Source: an uncultured Collinsella sp. (GTDB lineage Bacteria; Actinomycetota; Coriobacteriia; Coriobacteriales; Coriobacteriaceae). From it: a stretch of 22,224 nt of DNA. The translations under genes and the position numbers were made by a program. The notes below the pieces were generated by a model, which saw only the letters and a list, made by a program, of their open reading frames with translations, was not told where the DNA came from and searched no databases. The stretch is taken from the NCBI GenBank assembly GCA_958421035.1, contig CATZKS010000019.1:1-22224 (forward strand), read 5' to 3'. Below, piece by piece: positions 7,066 through 13,642 of the stretch; position 1 is the first letter of the stretch, and every line of letters starts with the position of its first letter.

Positions 7066-8907
7066 ATGCAGTTTAAACTTGCGAATGTTGTACTTAAAGT
7101 TGAAAAGCATGCAAAGGTTTTTCCCGAACTCTACTATCGCGTGCTCTCTGGTGATGCTTCGTATGATGACGACATTCATTCACTTCATATCAATGGAAAC
7201 GTTGACTTTTTGACGTATGTGAATGGCTTATCTGCTGGCAAATGGCATCAATATGCGTCTGTTGGCGGCGTCGTCTTGCATATGGCTTTATTTGGCAGGG
7301 GCCGGGTTGTCGTTCATGGAGTGAGATCTTGCGAACTGAATCCCGTCGAGCTTAAATCTTATCCTTTTGATGGCGATAAAGTTGATCCTTGCGTTCTCGA
7401 TATCGATATCGATACAACCGGCTACGACTTGATCGGTTTTAGGATTGAGAGTGATGAGAGCTATTCCGTAGACCTCTTGAACGCCTCTTATCTGACTGAT
7501 GTTCTTGAGGACTCAATTAACCAGATCAATCTTGCTCTTTCTACTACTACATTTAAGAATGAGCAGTACATTCTTCCGAATATTGAACTCGTTAAAGCAG
7601 GCATCTCCAAAGAGGACGGTCCGATTCGCGACCACTTCCACATGTTTGTCGTCGACAATGGGCAGACGCTCGATTCTGCATCACTTTCCGATGGGCTAGT
7701 CACCGTGCTCCCGAATCCCAATACGGGCGGTTCGGGGGGATTCGCGCGTGGAATGATGGCGGCTACTGAAACTCCTGATCGGTTCACCCATATCATCTTG
7801 ATGGATGACGATGTCTCTATCATGCCCGAGTGTTTGATTCGTACGTTCAACCTGCTCTCTCTTGCTAGGGGCAAATATAAGGATGCCTTTATTAACGGCG
7901 CCATGCTTTCGATGGAGGATCCCACTCGTCAGTTTGAGGATGTCTCGTATGTGACGACTACTGGTGCCTATCGTCGAGTAAAAGAAGATCTGAATGTTGG
8001 CAAGCTGGCTGACATTCTCGAAAACGAGCGTACGAGTGTTGAGGTTGACCAGGCCTATGGAGCTTGGTGGTATAGCTGCATTCCGGTGAAGGCTATCGAA
8101 AAGAACGGTCTTCCCATGCCTTTCTTCATCCGCTGTGACGATGTTGAGTTTGGCATGCGCAATAAGCCTGTCTACATGACCATGAATTGCATTTGCGTGT
8201 GGCATGCAAGCTTTGAGGGGCGTTTCCGCGCTTCGGTTGACTGCTACCAGTACTTCCGCAACTTCTTTGCCATGATTTCACTCGATGATTGTGCTGATGA
8301 GAAAATGTTTGTCCTTCGTATTCAGCGAGGGGTACGTCAGAACTTGCGCGATATGGATTATCAGGCTGCTGAGTTTATCCTTGATGGCTTTGAGGACTAT
8401 CTGCGCGGCCCTGAGTATCTCCAGAAGCTTGATGGCGCCGCGACGATGATTGGTAAGGGTAAGTTAAACGAAAAGCTGATTCCTGTTTCCGAAATGGATC
8501 CAGAGCTTCTTCGCAAGGCTGGGGTTACGGAGCAAGTGCTCGCTAATGTTAATCTGGAATTCCATCCTTCGAAATTTATGAAGTATTGGAGATCTATTCC
8601 TTACGACAAACACTATCTTCCCGATGCGCTGTTGCGCGGAAAGCCCGGCTATGTGGTCAAGAACGGCAGCTGTACGCTTGAGGGCAACTCGACACGTTGC
8701 AAGACGCTGGTATTTCTTGATCCGACCCGCGAGAAGGGGGCGGTCCGCACGATGGATCGAGCGCGGTTCAAGAGTATTCGCCGCCGAGAGCACGAACTGA
8801 TGGCGCGATATCGTAAAGAGGGCGAGAGCGTCAGGGGGGCATGGAAAGATGCCATGCCGTACATGACTTCGCGAGAGTTCTGGGAACAGTATTTAGGTCT
8901 GAAATAA
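7066..8907 (+). CDS. GlfT2-like galactofuranosyltransferase (second copy)
   Basis: This 613-residue paralogue of the enzyme at 3866 starts MQFKLANVVLKV; AAGG lies eight bases before this ATG, and the TTG at 7048 is a less likely start. It shares the three-part GlfT2 layout: N-terminal beta-rich domain, GT-A core and C-terminal domain ending in REFWEQYLGLK (compare IDFWKQYLKEASE in the first copy). Key residues are kept: VVDNGQTLDS, NPNTGGSGGFARGM, MDDDV (Asp247-249), WWY, CDDVEFGMR (Asp358-359) and WHASF (His380). Both copies therefore look catalytically able, and differ strongly in sequence outside the motifs. It lies 32 bases after licD. Its codon use is less AT-rich than that of the first copy, especially towards the 3' end. 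A division of labour (two linkages, or priming and extension) is inference. Confidence 0.88.
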   Translation: MQFKLANVVLKVEKHAKVFPELYYRVLSGDASYDDDIHSLHINGNVDFLTYVNGLSAGKWHQYASVGGVVLHMALFGRGRVVVHGVRSCELNPVELKSYPFDGDKVDPCVLDIDIDTTGYDLIGFRIESDESYSVDLLNASYLTDVLEDSINQINLALSTTTFKNEQYILPNIELVKAGISKEDGPIRDHFHMFVVDNGQTLDSASLSDGLVTVLPNPNTGGSGGFARGMMAATETPDRFTHIILMDDDVSIMPECLIRTFNLLSLARGKYKDAFINGAMLSMEDPTRQFEDVSYVTTTGAYRRVKEDLNVGKLADILENERTSVEVDQAYGAWWYSCIPVKAIEKNGLPMPFFIRCDDVEFGMRNKPVYMTMNCICVWHASFEGRFRASVDCYQYFRNFFAMISLDDCADEKMFVLRIQRGVRQNLRDMDYQAAEFILDGFEDYLRGPEYLQKLDGAATMIGKGKLNEKLIPVSEMDPELLRKAGVTEQVLANVNLEFHPSKFMKYWRSIPYDKHYLPDALLRGKPGYVVKNGSCTLEGNSTRCKTLVFLDPTREKGAVRTMDRARFKSIRRREHELMARYRKEGESVRGAWKDAMPYMTSREFWEQYLGLK

Positions 8908-8946
8908 GAAGAGGTCCGGATTAAGTCCGGACCTCTTCTTATTTTG
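8902..8946. terminator. Bidirectional terminator shared by convergent genes
   Basis: A perfect 19-bp stem (8902-8920 with 8926-8944, loop TTAAG) has an A/T-rich base, so it gives a U-tract when transcribed from either side. The TAA stop of the plus-strand GlfT2-like gene (8905-8907) lies in the left arm and the stop of the minus-strand glycosyltransferase (8939-8941) lies in the right arm. One element therefore serves both genes. Confidence 0.9.
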
Positions 8947-9868
8947 AATAGGTTTTATAGGCTTGTAGCTCCCATTGTTTTCTTTCGACTTTTGCTACTG
9001 AGTCGAGGATTAGTCCCGTTGCTAGGCTCAACCCACACAGGAACATGAATGAGGCCGCAAGTATGGCCGTGGGGAAACGGGGGACTAAGCCGGTTTGGAA
9101 GTACTCCCTAACAATTGGAATTCCGAGGGCAAGGCCTATGATGGCGAAGATGAGCGCTATAAGTGTAAAGAACTTGAGCGGACGATAGTCTTTAAAGAGC
9201 GTTCCAATCATTGCGATGACCTTGATGCCGTCGCTAACGGTGTTGAGCTTGGACTCGGAGCCTGCGGGCCGATCGCGATACTCCACCGGCACGTCTTTAA
9301 TTCGCCAGCGGTGATCGACAGCGTGGATGGAGAGCTCGGTTTCGATCTGGAAGCCCTCGCTCAAGACGGGGAAGGTCTTGACGAAAGGCTTGCTCATGGC
9401 TCGGTAGCCGGTCATCACGTCGTCAAAGCTGTAGCCGTAAATCCACTTAATCATAGCGCGAACAAGGTTGTTGCCAAACCCGTGAAAGGCTCGTTTATTC
9501 TCTTCGGCATAGGTGCCGTTTGACAGGCGATCGCCAACGGTCATATCCGCTTCGCCGTTAAGGATGGGCTCACAGAGTGGCTTGGCGGCCTCAGCAGGGT
9601 AGGTATCGTCGCCGTCGACCATCAAGTAGCATTCGGCGTCGATATCGCGGAACATTTGGCGACATACGTTACCTTTGCCCTGCCTGGACTCATGGCGCAC
9701 CGTAGCCCCGTGCTGTTTGGCGATTTGCGAAGTGTCATCGGACGAGTTGTTGTCGTAAACATAGACAACTGCACCGGGTAGCTCTCGATGAAAATCGTCG
9801 ACAACTTTGCCAATCGTCAGCGCTTCGTTGTAACAGGGAATTATGACGGCGGTATTCGAATAGTCCAT
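8939..9868 (-). CDS. Polyprenol-phosphate-type family 2 glycosyltransferase, membrane-anchored
   Basis: This 309-residue protein resembles DPM1/GtrB-type enzymes, which move a sugar from a nucleotide donor to a polyprenyl phosphate at the cytoplasmic membrane face. It has an N-terminal GT-A domain with AVIIPCYNEALTIGKVV (7-23), the DNNSSDDT element (39-46), the metal-binding DGDDTYP (85-91), MTGYRAMSK (152-160) and the EGFQIETELS segment (171-180). Two C-terminal membrane helices follow (about 232-253 and 266-290). AAAGGAGG lies six bases before the ATG. It is oppositely oriented to its neighbours, converging with the second GlfT2-like gene and diverging from wzm. It may make a lipid-linked sugar for decoration of the exported glycan. 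The sugar is unknown. Confidence 0.88.
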   Translation of the reverse strand: MDYSNTAVIIPCYNEALTIGKVVDDFHRELPGAVVYVYDNNSSDDTSQIAKQHGATVRHESRQGKGNVCRQMFRDIDAECYLMVDGDDTYPAEAAKPLCEPILNGEADMTVGDRLSNGTYAEENKRAFHGFGNNLVRAMIKWIYGYSFDDVMTGYRAMSKPFVKTFPVLSEGFQIETELSIHAVDHRWRIKDVPVEYRDRPAGSESKLNTVSDGIKVIAMIGTLFKDYRPLKFFTLIALIFAIIGLALGIPIVREYFQTGLVPRFPTAILAASFMFLCGLSLATGLILDSVAKVERKQWELQAYKTYSK

Positions 9869-9901
9869 GTAGGACCTCCTTTAATGACTCATCTGGTCGA
9901 A

Positions 9902-9930
9902 AGTATACCTATCGCTTGCCCCTTTGCTTA
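9902..9930 (-). promoter_or_regulatory. Possible promoter for the minus-strand glycosyltransferase
   Basis: Read on the minus strand, TATACT (9907-9902) forms a good -10 with a weak TAAGCA -35 seventeen bases upstream (9930-9925). It would give a leader of roughly 27 bases before the AAAGGAGG-preceded ATG at 9868. The -35 matches only three of six consensus positions. Confidence 0.35.
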
Positions 9931-9964
9931 GATATGGGTTAGTTCTCCAGATTTGTTGCGGTGA

Positions 9965-9992
9965 GTTATCGTCATCGTGGGAGGGCTATACT
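9965..9992 (+). promoter_or_regulatory. Possible promoter for wzm-wzt
   Basis: TATACT at 9987-9992 is a good -10 hexamer about 38 bases before the GTG start of wzm. The -35 is poor (the best nearby is TTATCG at 9966-9971 with short spacing). Its position in the divergent intergenic region makes a promoter here likely, but these exact boxes are a guess. Confidence 0.35.
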
Positions 9993-10029
9993 TTCTACTG
10001 TTATGTTTTACGAGACAAGGAGATGGTCC

Positions 10030-10875
10030 GTGGCTGACAACGTAGAGAGTCAGAAAGCGGTGGCTAAACCGGCCTCTCACGCTAAAAATGATTTTGAAAA
10101 GGACAAGTTCATTCTTAAGCAGCTTGTCACCAAAGATTTTAAAATCAAATATCGTCGCAGTGTTCTGGGTGTGGCATGGTCCGTGCTTAATCCGCTGTTG
10201 ATGATGGTTGTTATGTCGATCGTGTTCTCGACAATCTTCGCGCAAGGTCGCAATGGTTCTATTACGCCCGAAATGTATCCGCTTTACTTGATCGTCGGTA
10301 ACGTGACTTTCTCTGTCATGTCCGAGTCGACGAACCAAGCGCTTATGTCCATCATTTGGGCTTCCTCGCTGCTTAAGAAGGTCAAGGTGCACCGTTGGGT
10401 CTTTCCGGTGCAGAAGGTGCTGTTCTCGCTCGTTAACTTCGCCTTCTCTTTGGTTGCCGTCGCCTTGGTTATGCTTTGGTTCCACGTGCTTCCCACCTGG
10501 CATTTAATTCTTCTGCCGGTTTGCTTGCTCCTGCTTATGTGTTTCTGCATGGGCTTGGGCATGATGCTGTCTGCGCTGGCGGTTTTTTTCCGCGATGTTA
10601 TGCACCTGTGGACCGTTGTTATCACGGCCTGGATGTATCTGACGCCGATTTTCTGGACGACCGACTTCATTAGCCAGATGGCACATTGGATTCAGGTGCT
10701 CGTGGTTGTCAATCCCATGTACAACTACCTTCAGTTTATGCGCGATATTTTCCTGTTTAACACCATGCCCTCTGCGCTTACCTTTGGGCTGTGTGTTGTT
10801 TGGGCTGTTATTGCTCTTGCTATTGGCTACACCGTGTTTCATAAGACTGAGCACAAGTTTATTCTCTACATCTAA
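10030..10875 (+). CDS. wzm: ABC-2 type polysaccharide/teichoic acid export permease (Wzm type)
   Basis: This is the membrane subunit of an ABC exporter that moves a finished lipid-linked polysaccharide across the cytoplasmic membrane. I chose the GTG at 10030 because AAGGAG lies seven bases upstream; this gives 281 residues, and an upstream GTG at 9961 has no such site. After a charged N-terminus comes IKYRRSVLGVAWSVLNPLL (39-57), typical of ABC-2 polysaccharide exporters. About six hydrophobic segments follow (near 50-70, 84-104, 130-152, 157-186, 193-212 and 250-270). It is followed after 12 bases by its ATPase partner wzt. The neighbouring GlfT2-like genes and glf suggest that the cargo is a galactofuranose-containing glycan, which is inference. 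Confidence 0.9.
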   Translation: MADNVESQKAVAKPASHAKNDFEKDKFILKQLVTKDFKIKYRRSVLGVAWSVLNPLLMMVVMSIVFSTIFAQGRNGSITPEMYPLYLIVGNVTFSVMSESTNQALMSIIWASSLLKKVKVHRWVFPVQKVLFSLVNFAFSLVAVALVMLWFHVLPTWHLILLPVCLLLLMCFCMGLGMMLSALAVFFRDVMHLWTVVITAWMYLTPIFWTTDFISQMAHWIQVLVVVNPMYNYLQFMRDIFLFNTMPSALTFGLCVVWAVIALAIGYTVFHKTEHKFILYI

Positions 10876-10887
10876 GGAGCGCTGTTC

Positions 10888-11655
10888 ATGACTGAATCTG
10901 CTATTGATTACAGCAAGCAGCCCCTTGCTGTTGAGGTCAAAGACGTCACCATGATCTTTAACATGGCGTCCGAGTCGCTTACGAACCTCAAGGAGTACTT
11001 TATTAAGCTCGCCAAGCACGAGCTGTTCTTTGAGGAGTTCCGTGCGCTTAAGCACATTTCGTTTAATGTGCATCGCGGCGAGGTCGTTGGCCTTGTTGGT
11101 ACTAACGGCTCCGGTAAGTCTACGATGCTCAAGATTATTGCTGGCGTTTTGGAGCCCAGTGAGGGCGAGGTTAAGGTCCATGGCAATATTGCACCTCTGA
11201 TTGAGCTCGGCGCTGGTTTCGATCCTGAGCTTACCGCGCGTGAGAATATCTATCTGAACGGTGCGCTGCTTGGATACACGAAGGAGTTTATTGACGCTAG
11301 CTTTGACGAGATTATTGAGTTCGCCGAGCTTAAAGACTTCGTTGACATGCCACTGAAGAACTTCTCTTCGGGTATGGTTGCACGCATTGCCTTTGCTATC
11401 GCTACGATTACCGAGCCCGACATCCTGATCGTCGATGAGACGCTTTCTGTTGGCGATGTCTTTTTCCAGCAGAAGTGCGAGCGCCGCATCCAGCACTTTA
11501 TCGAGAGTGGCGACGTCACGGTCTTGTTCGTTTCTCACTCCATGGAGCAGGTTGAGCGTATTTGCCAGCGTGCCGTATGGATCGAGAAGGGTGACCTGCG
11601 TATGGATGGCCCCGTGGACGAGGTCTGCAAGGCGTACCACGACCAGTTCAAGTAG
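10888..11655 (+). CDS. wzt: ABC exporter ATPase for polysaccharide (Wzt type, short form)
   Basis: This 255-residue ATPase partners the permease just upstream; AAGGAG overlaps the wzm stop codon and lies eight bases before the ATG. It has Walker A GTNGSGKS (71-78), a Q-loop-region equivalent IAPLIELGAGFDPELTAREN (101-120), the signature NFSSGMVARIAFA (158-170), Walker B ILIVDE (179-184), the D-loop area LSVGD and the switch His217 in VSHSM. The protein ends soon after the nucleotide-binding domain, so it lacks the C-terminal carbohydrate-binding domain of O9a-type Wzt proteins. This resembles the short Wzt of mycobacterial galactan export and TagH-like enzymes. Without that domain, export need not depend on recognition of a modified glycan end. 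Confidence 0.92.
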   Translation: MTESAIDYSKQPLAVEVKDVTMIFNMASESLTNLKEYFIKLAKHELFFEEFRALKHISFNVHRGEVVGLVGTNGSGKSTMLKIIAGVLEPSEGEVKVHGNIAPLIELGAGFDPELTARENIYLNGALLGYTKEFIDASFDEIIEFAELKDFVDMPLKNFSSGMVARIAFAIATITEPDILIVDETLSVGDVFFQQKCERRIQHFIESGDVTVLFVSHSMEQVERICQRAVWIEKGDLRMDGPVDEVCKAYHDQFK

Positions 11656-11657
11656 GT

Positions 11658-11663
11658 TATAAT
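11658..11663 (+). promoter_or_regulatory. Possible -10 box for tRNA-Arg(TCT)
   Basis: A consensus TATAAT lies just after the wzt stop codon and about 45 bases before the tRNA. No good -35 is visible 16-18 bases upstream, so this is a weak call; the tRNA could also be transcribed by read-through from wzt. Confidence 0.3.
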
Positions 11664-11708
11664 TTATTAGTCGTGTGAACTTGTACCCGCTTGGACGCGC
11701 GGCCTTAT

Positions 11709-11785
11709 GCTCCATTAGCTCAGTTGGATAGAGCAGGGGACTTCTAATCCCAAGGTCGACGGTTCGAATCCGCCATGGAGCACCA
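11709..11785 (+). tRNA. tRNA-Arg (anticodon TCT)
   Basis: This is a 77-base cloverleaf. Acceptor GCTCCAT pairs with ATGGAGC, the D-arm is GCTCAGTTGGATAGAGC, the anticodon loop is CTTCTAA (anticodon TCT, reading AGA) and the T-loop is TTCGAAT; CCA is encoded (11783-11785). Two stem positions do not pair: G27 with A43 in the anticodon stem and A50 with C64 in the T-stem. The encoded CCA, conserved loops and a following terminator indicate that it is a real gene all the same. Confidence 0.93.
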
Positions 11786-11796
11786 GAGAGTTTTTG

Positions 11797-11830
11797 AAGA
11801 CCCGGTTATTGTGCCGGGTCTTTGCTTTTT
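11797..11830 (+). terminator. Rho-independent terminator after tRNA-Arg(TCT)
   Basis: AAGACCCGG (11797-11805) pairs with CCGGGTCTT (11814-11822) around an eight-base loop, followed by a T-rich run ending in TTTTT (11826-11830). It begins 12 bases after the tRNA and ends transcription ahead of the convergent glf gene. Confidence 0.85.
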
Positions 11831-11864
11831 GGGACGAGCGCGCGTGCAGTGCTCCCTCAACAAT

Positions 11865-11895
11865 AAGTCCGATGCAGCGATGCTGCACCGGACTT
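11865..11895 (-). terminator. Hairpin downstream of glf, possible terminator
   Basis: AAGTCCGATGCAGC (11865-11878) and GCTGCACCGGACTT (11882-11895) pair at 13 of 14 positions with a three-base loop. On the minus strand it comes about 40 bases after the glf stop. The unpaired A-C of the plus strand is a G-U pair in minus-strand RNA, which favours that direction. The following minus-strand bases (ATTGTTG) are only moderately T-rich. A weaker CAGCC/GGCTG hairpin (11917-11929) lies between it and glf. Confidence 0.5.
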
Positions 11896-11937
11896 TCTAC
11901 ATCCCAGAATGGCTATCAGCCTTTGGCTGTTGGGCTC

Positions 11938-13062
11938 TTACGCCTCCGTGGGCTCCACGCCCAGCTCGTTGCGGACGAGCTCGAAGGCGGCCGCGATGGC
12001 CTTGTCCATGTCGTAGTACTTGTAGCCGCCCAGGCGACCGGCGAAGACCACGTCGCCCTCCTGCGCCGCCAACTCCTCGTACTGCCTGTACAGGGCCTCG
12101 TTCTTGGCGTCGTTGATGGGGTAGTAGGGCTCGTCGCCGGGCTTCCAATCCGCCGGGTACTCGCGCGTGATGACGGTCTTCTCCTGCGTGCCGAACTCAA
12201 AGTGCTTGTGCTCGATGATGCGGGTGTAGGGGACCTCGCGCTCGGTGTAGTTGACCACGGCCACGCCCTGGTGGTCCTGCTCGTCGAGCGTCTCGGTCTC
12301 AAAGCGCAGGCTGCGGTACTCGAGCGTGCCCAGCTTAAAGTCGTAGAACGCGTCGATGGGGCCGCAGTAGATCGTCTTGGCGGCGATATTGGGCTCGGCG
12401 GCGATCAGCTCCTTGTACTCCACGCCGCAGCGCACCTCGACGCCCTCGAGCATGTTGGCGACCATCTTGGTGTAGCCGCCCATGGGGATGCCCTGGTAGC
12501 GGTCGTTGAAGTAGTTGTTGTCGTAGGTAAAACGGCAGGGGAGGCGCTTGATGATGCTGGCGGGCAGGTCCTTGCAGTCGCGGCCCCACTGCTTCTCGGT
12601 GTAACCCTTCACGAGCGTCTCGAAGATGTCACGGCCGACGAGCGACAGCGCCTGCTCCTCGAGGTTCTGCGGCTCGCCGATGTTCTCGGCGGCCACCTGC
12701 TCGGCGATCTTGGCCTTGGCGTCGGCCGGCGTGACGACGCCCGGCCACATCTTGGCGAAGGTATTCATGTTGAAGGGCATGTTGTACATGTTGCCGTGGA
12801 AGTTGGCGACCGGCGAGTTGACGTAGTTGTTGAACTCGGCGAAGCGGTTTACGTAGTCCCAGACGTCCTTCATGGAGGTGTGGAAGATATGCGCACCGTA
12901 GCGGTGGACCTGGATGCCCTCGACGTCCTCGGTATAGATGTTGCCGGCGATGTGATCGCGGCGATCGATGACCAGGACCGACTTGCCGGCGCGCTTGGCG
13001 GCGTTGGCGAAGACGGCGCCAGAGAGGCCGGCGCCGACGACTAGGTAATCGTACTGGGACAT
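11938..13062 (-). CDS. glf: UDP-galactopyranose mutase
   Basis: Glf is a flavoenzyme that interconverts UDP-galactopyranose and UDP-galactofuranose, the donor for galactofuranosyltransferases. The start at 13062 (MSQYDYLVVGAG) has AAAGGAG seven bases upstream and gives 374 residues, the usual length; a longer reading from 13137 lacks such a site. The FAD-binding GAGLSG (10-15), VIDRRDHIAGN (31-41), the RYGAHIFHT segment (54-62) and the C-terminal GRLGGYKYYDMDKAI are present. It is codirectional with the aro operon and 78 bases after aroQ, with a hairpin between. It faces the exporter genes across a tRNA. Its GC-rich codon use resembles the aro genes rather than the AT-rich GlfT2-like genes. 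Function is tied to the GlfT2-like enzymes at 3866 and 7066. Confidence 0.97.
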   Translation of the reverse strand: MSQYDYLVVGAGLSGAVFANAAKRAGKSVLVIDRRDHIAGNIYTEDVEGIQVHRYGAHIFHTSMKDVWDYVNRFAEFNNYVNSPVANFHGNMYNMPFNMNTFAKMWPGVVTPADAKAKIAEQVAAENIGEPQNLEEQALSLVGRDIFETLVKGYTEKQWGRDCKDLPASIIKRLPCRFTYDNNYFNDRYQGIPMGGYTKMVANMLEGVEVRCGVEYKELIAAEPNIAAKTIYCGPIDAFYDFKLGTLEYRSLRFETETLDEQDHQGVAVVNYTEREVPYTRIIEHKHFEFGTQEKTVITREYPADWKPGDEPYYPINDAKNEALYRQYEELAAQEGDVVFAGRLGGYKYYDMDKAIAAAFELVRNELGVEPTEA

Positions 13063-13102
13063 GGATATGCTCCTTTGTATGTCAATTGGACAGCTACTTA
13101 AG

Positions 13103-13139
13103 CTTTGGGACAAACAAACCTGATTATTTAGTCCCAAGG
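13103..13139. repeat. Inverted repeat between aroQ and glf
   Basis: CTTTGGGAC (13103-13111) pairs with GTCCCAAGG (13131-13139), with one T-G pair and a 19-base spacer. The right end almost touches the aroQ stop codon. No T-run follows on the minus strand, so it is a weak terminator at best. Its GGGAC/GTCCC ends and AT-rich spacer recall small REP-like palindromes; that is an inference. Confidence 0.5.
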
Positions 13140-13140
13140 A

Positions 13141-13578
13141 TTAGTGTAGCAGATGCTCCCTCAGCAGCTCCAGCGCGTGGGCGTAACCCTGCAGGCCTTC
13201 GCCGGTGATGGTGGCGAAGCAAGCTAGGCGTGCATAGCTCACCTGGCGGAAGTCTTCGCGCGTCTCTACGGCGCTGATGTGCACCTCGACGGCAGGGATG
13301 GCAACGGCCTTGAGGGCGTCGAGGATCGCCACGCTCGTATGCGTGTAGGCAGCCGGGTTGATGACGATGCCGTCGACCTTGCCGTAGGCCTCCTGGATCT
13401 TGTCGACGATGCTACCCTCGTGGTTAGACTGGAAGACCTCGACCTCGTCGAAGCCCTGTGCGGCGCCCGCTTCCTGGCAGATCTGCACTAAGCGGTCGTA
13501 GTTGTCGCTGCCATAGATGCCCGGCTCGCGAATGCCGAGCATGTTGAGGTTGGGGCCGTTGATGACGAGTGCTTTCAT
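13141..13578 (-). CDS. aroQ: 3-Dehydroquinate dehydratase, type II
   Basis: This enzyme dehydrates 3-dehydroquinate to 3-dehydroshikimate, step three of the shikimate pathway; type II enzymes are dodecamers. The 145 residues fit the family exactly when starting at MKALVINGPNLNMLG, where AAGGAAG lies five bases before the ATG. Active-site elements are visible: Arg17 and Tyr22 in REPGIYG, QSNHEGSIVDKI (50-61), INPAAYTHTS (73-82, with Asn74 and His80) and EVHIS (98-102, with His100) followed by TRED and Arg111. It is the last gene of the aro operon, separated from aroE-aroK by a strong hairpin, so its level may differ from the upstream genes. Confidence 0.96.
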   Translation of the reverse strand: MKALVINGPNLNMLGIREPGIYGSDNYDRLVQICQEAGAAQGFDEVEVFQSNHEGSIVDKIQEAYGKVDGIVINPAAYTHTSVAILDALKAVAIPAVEVHISAVETREDFRQVSYARLACFATITGEGLQGYAHALELLREHLLH

Positions 13579-13599
13579 GGTTGCTTCCTTTGCGGTTGG

Positions 13600-13640
13600 A
13601 AAACCACCACAAAGGTGTCTGTCCCCTTTGTGGTGGTTTT
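13600..13640 (-). terminator. Perfect 16-bp hairpin between aroE-aroK and aroQ
   Basis: AAAACCACCACAAAGG (13600-13615) has its exact reverse complement at 13625-13640, with nine bases between (TGTCTGTCC). It begins two bases after the aroE-aroK stop in the direction of transcription. The minus-strand RNA ends its stem in UUUU, so it can act as an internal terminator. The A-tract/T-tract symmetry means that it would work on either strand. The TGTCTGTCCC loop is reminiscent of REP-type repeats. Confidence 0.75.
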
Positions 13641-13642
13641 GG

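Noticed and set aside
9961..10029. Upstream GTG start for Wzm adding 23 residues
   Set aside because: It has no ribosome site, and the likely -10 box at 9987 lies downstream of it; AAGGAG fits the GTG at 10030.
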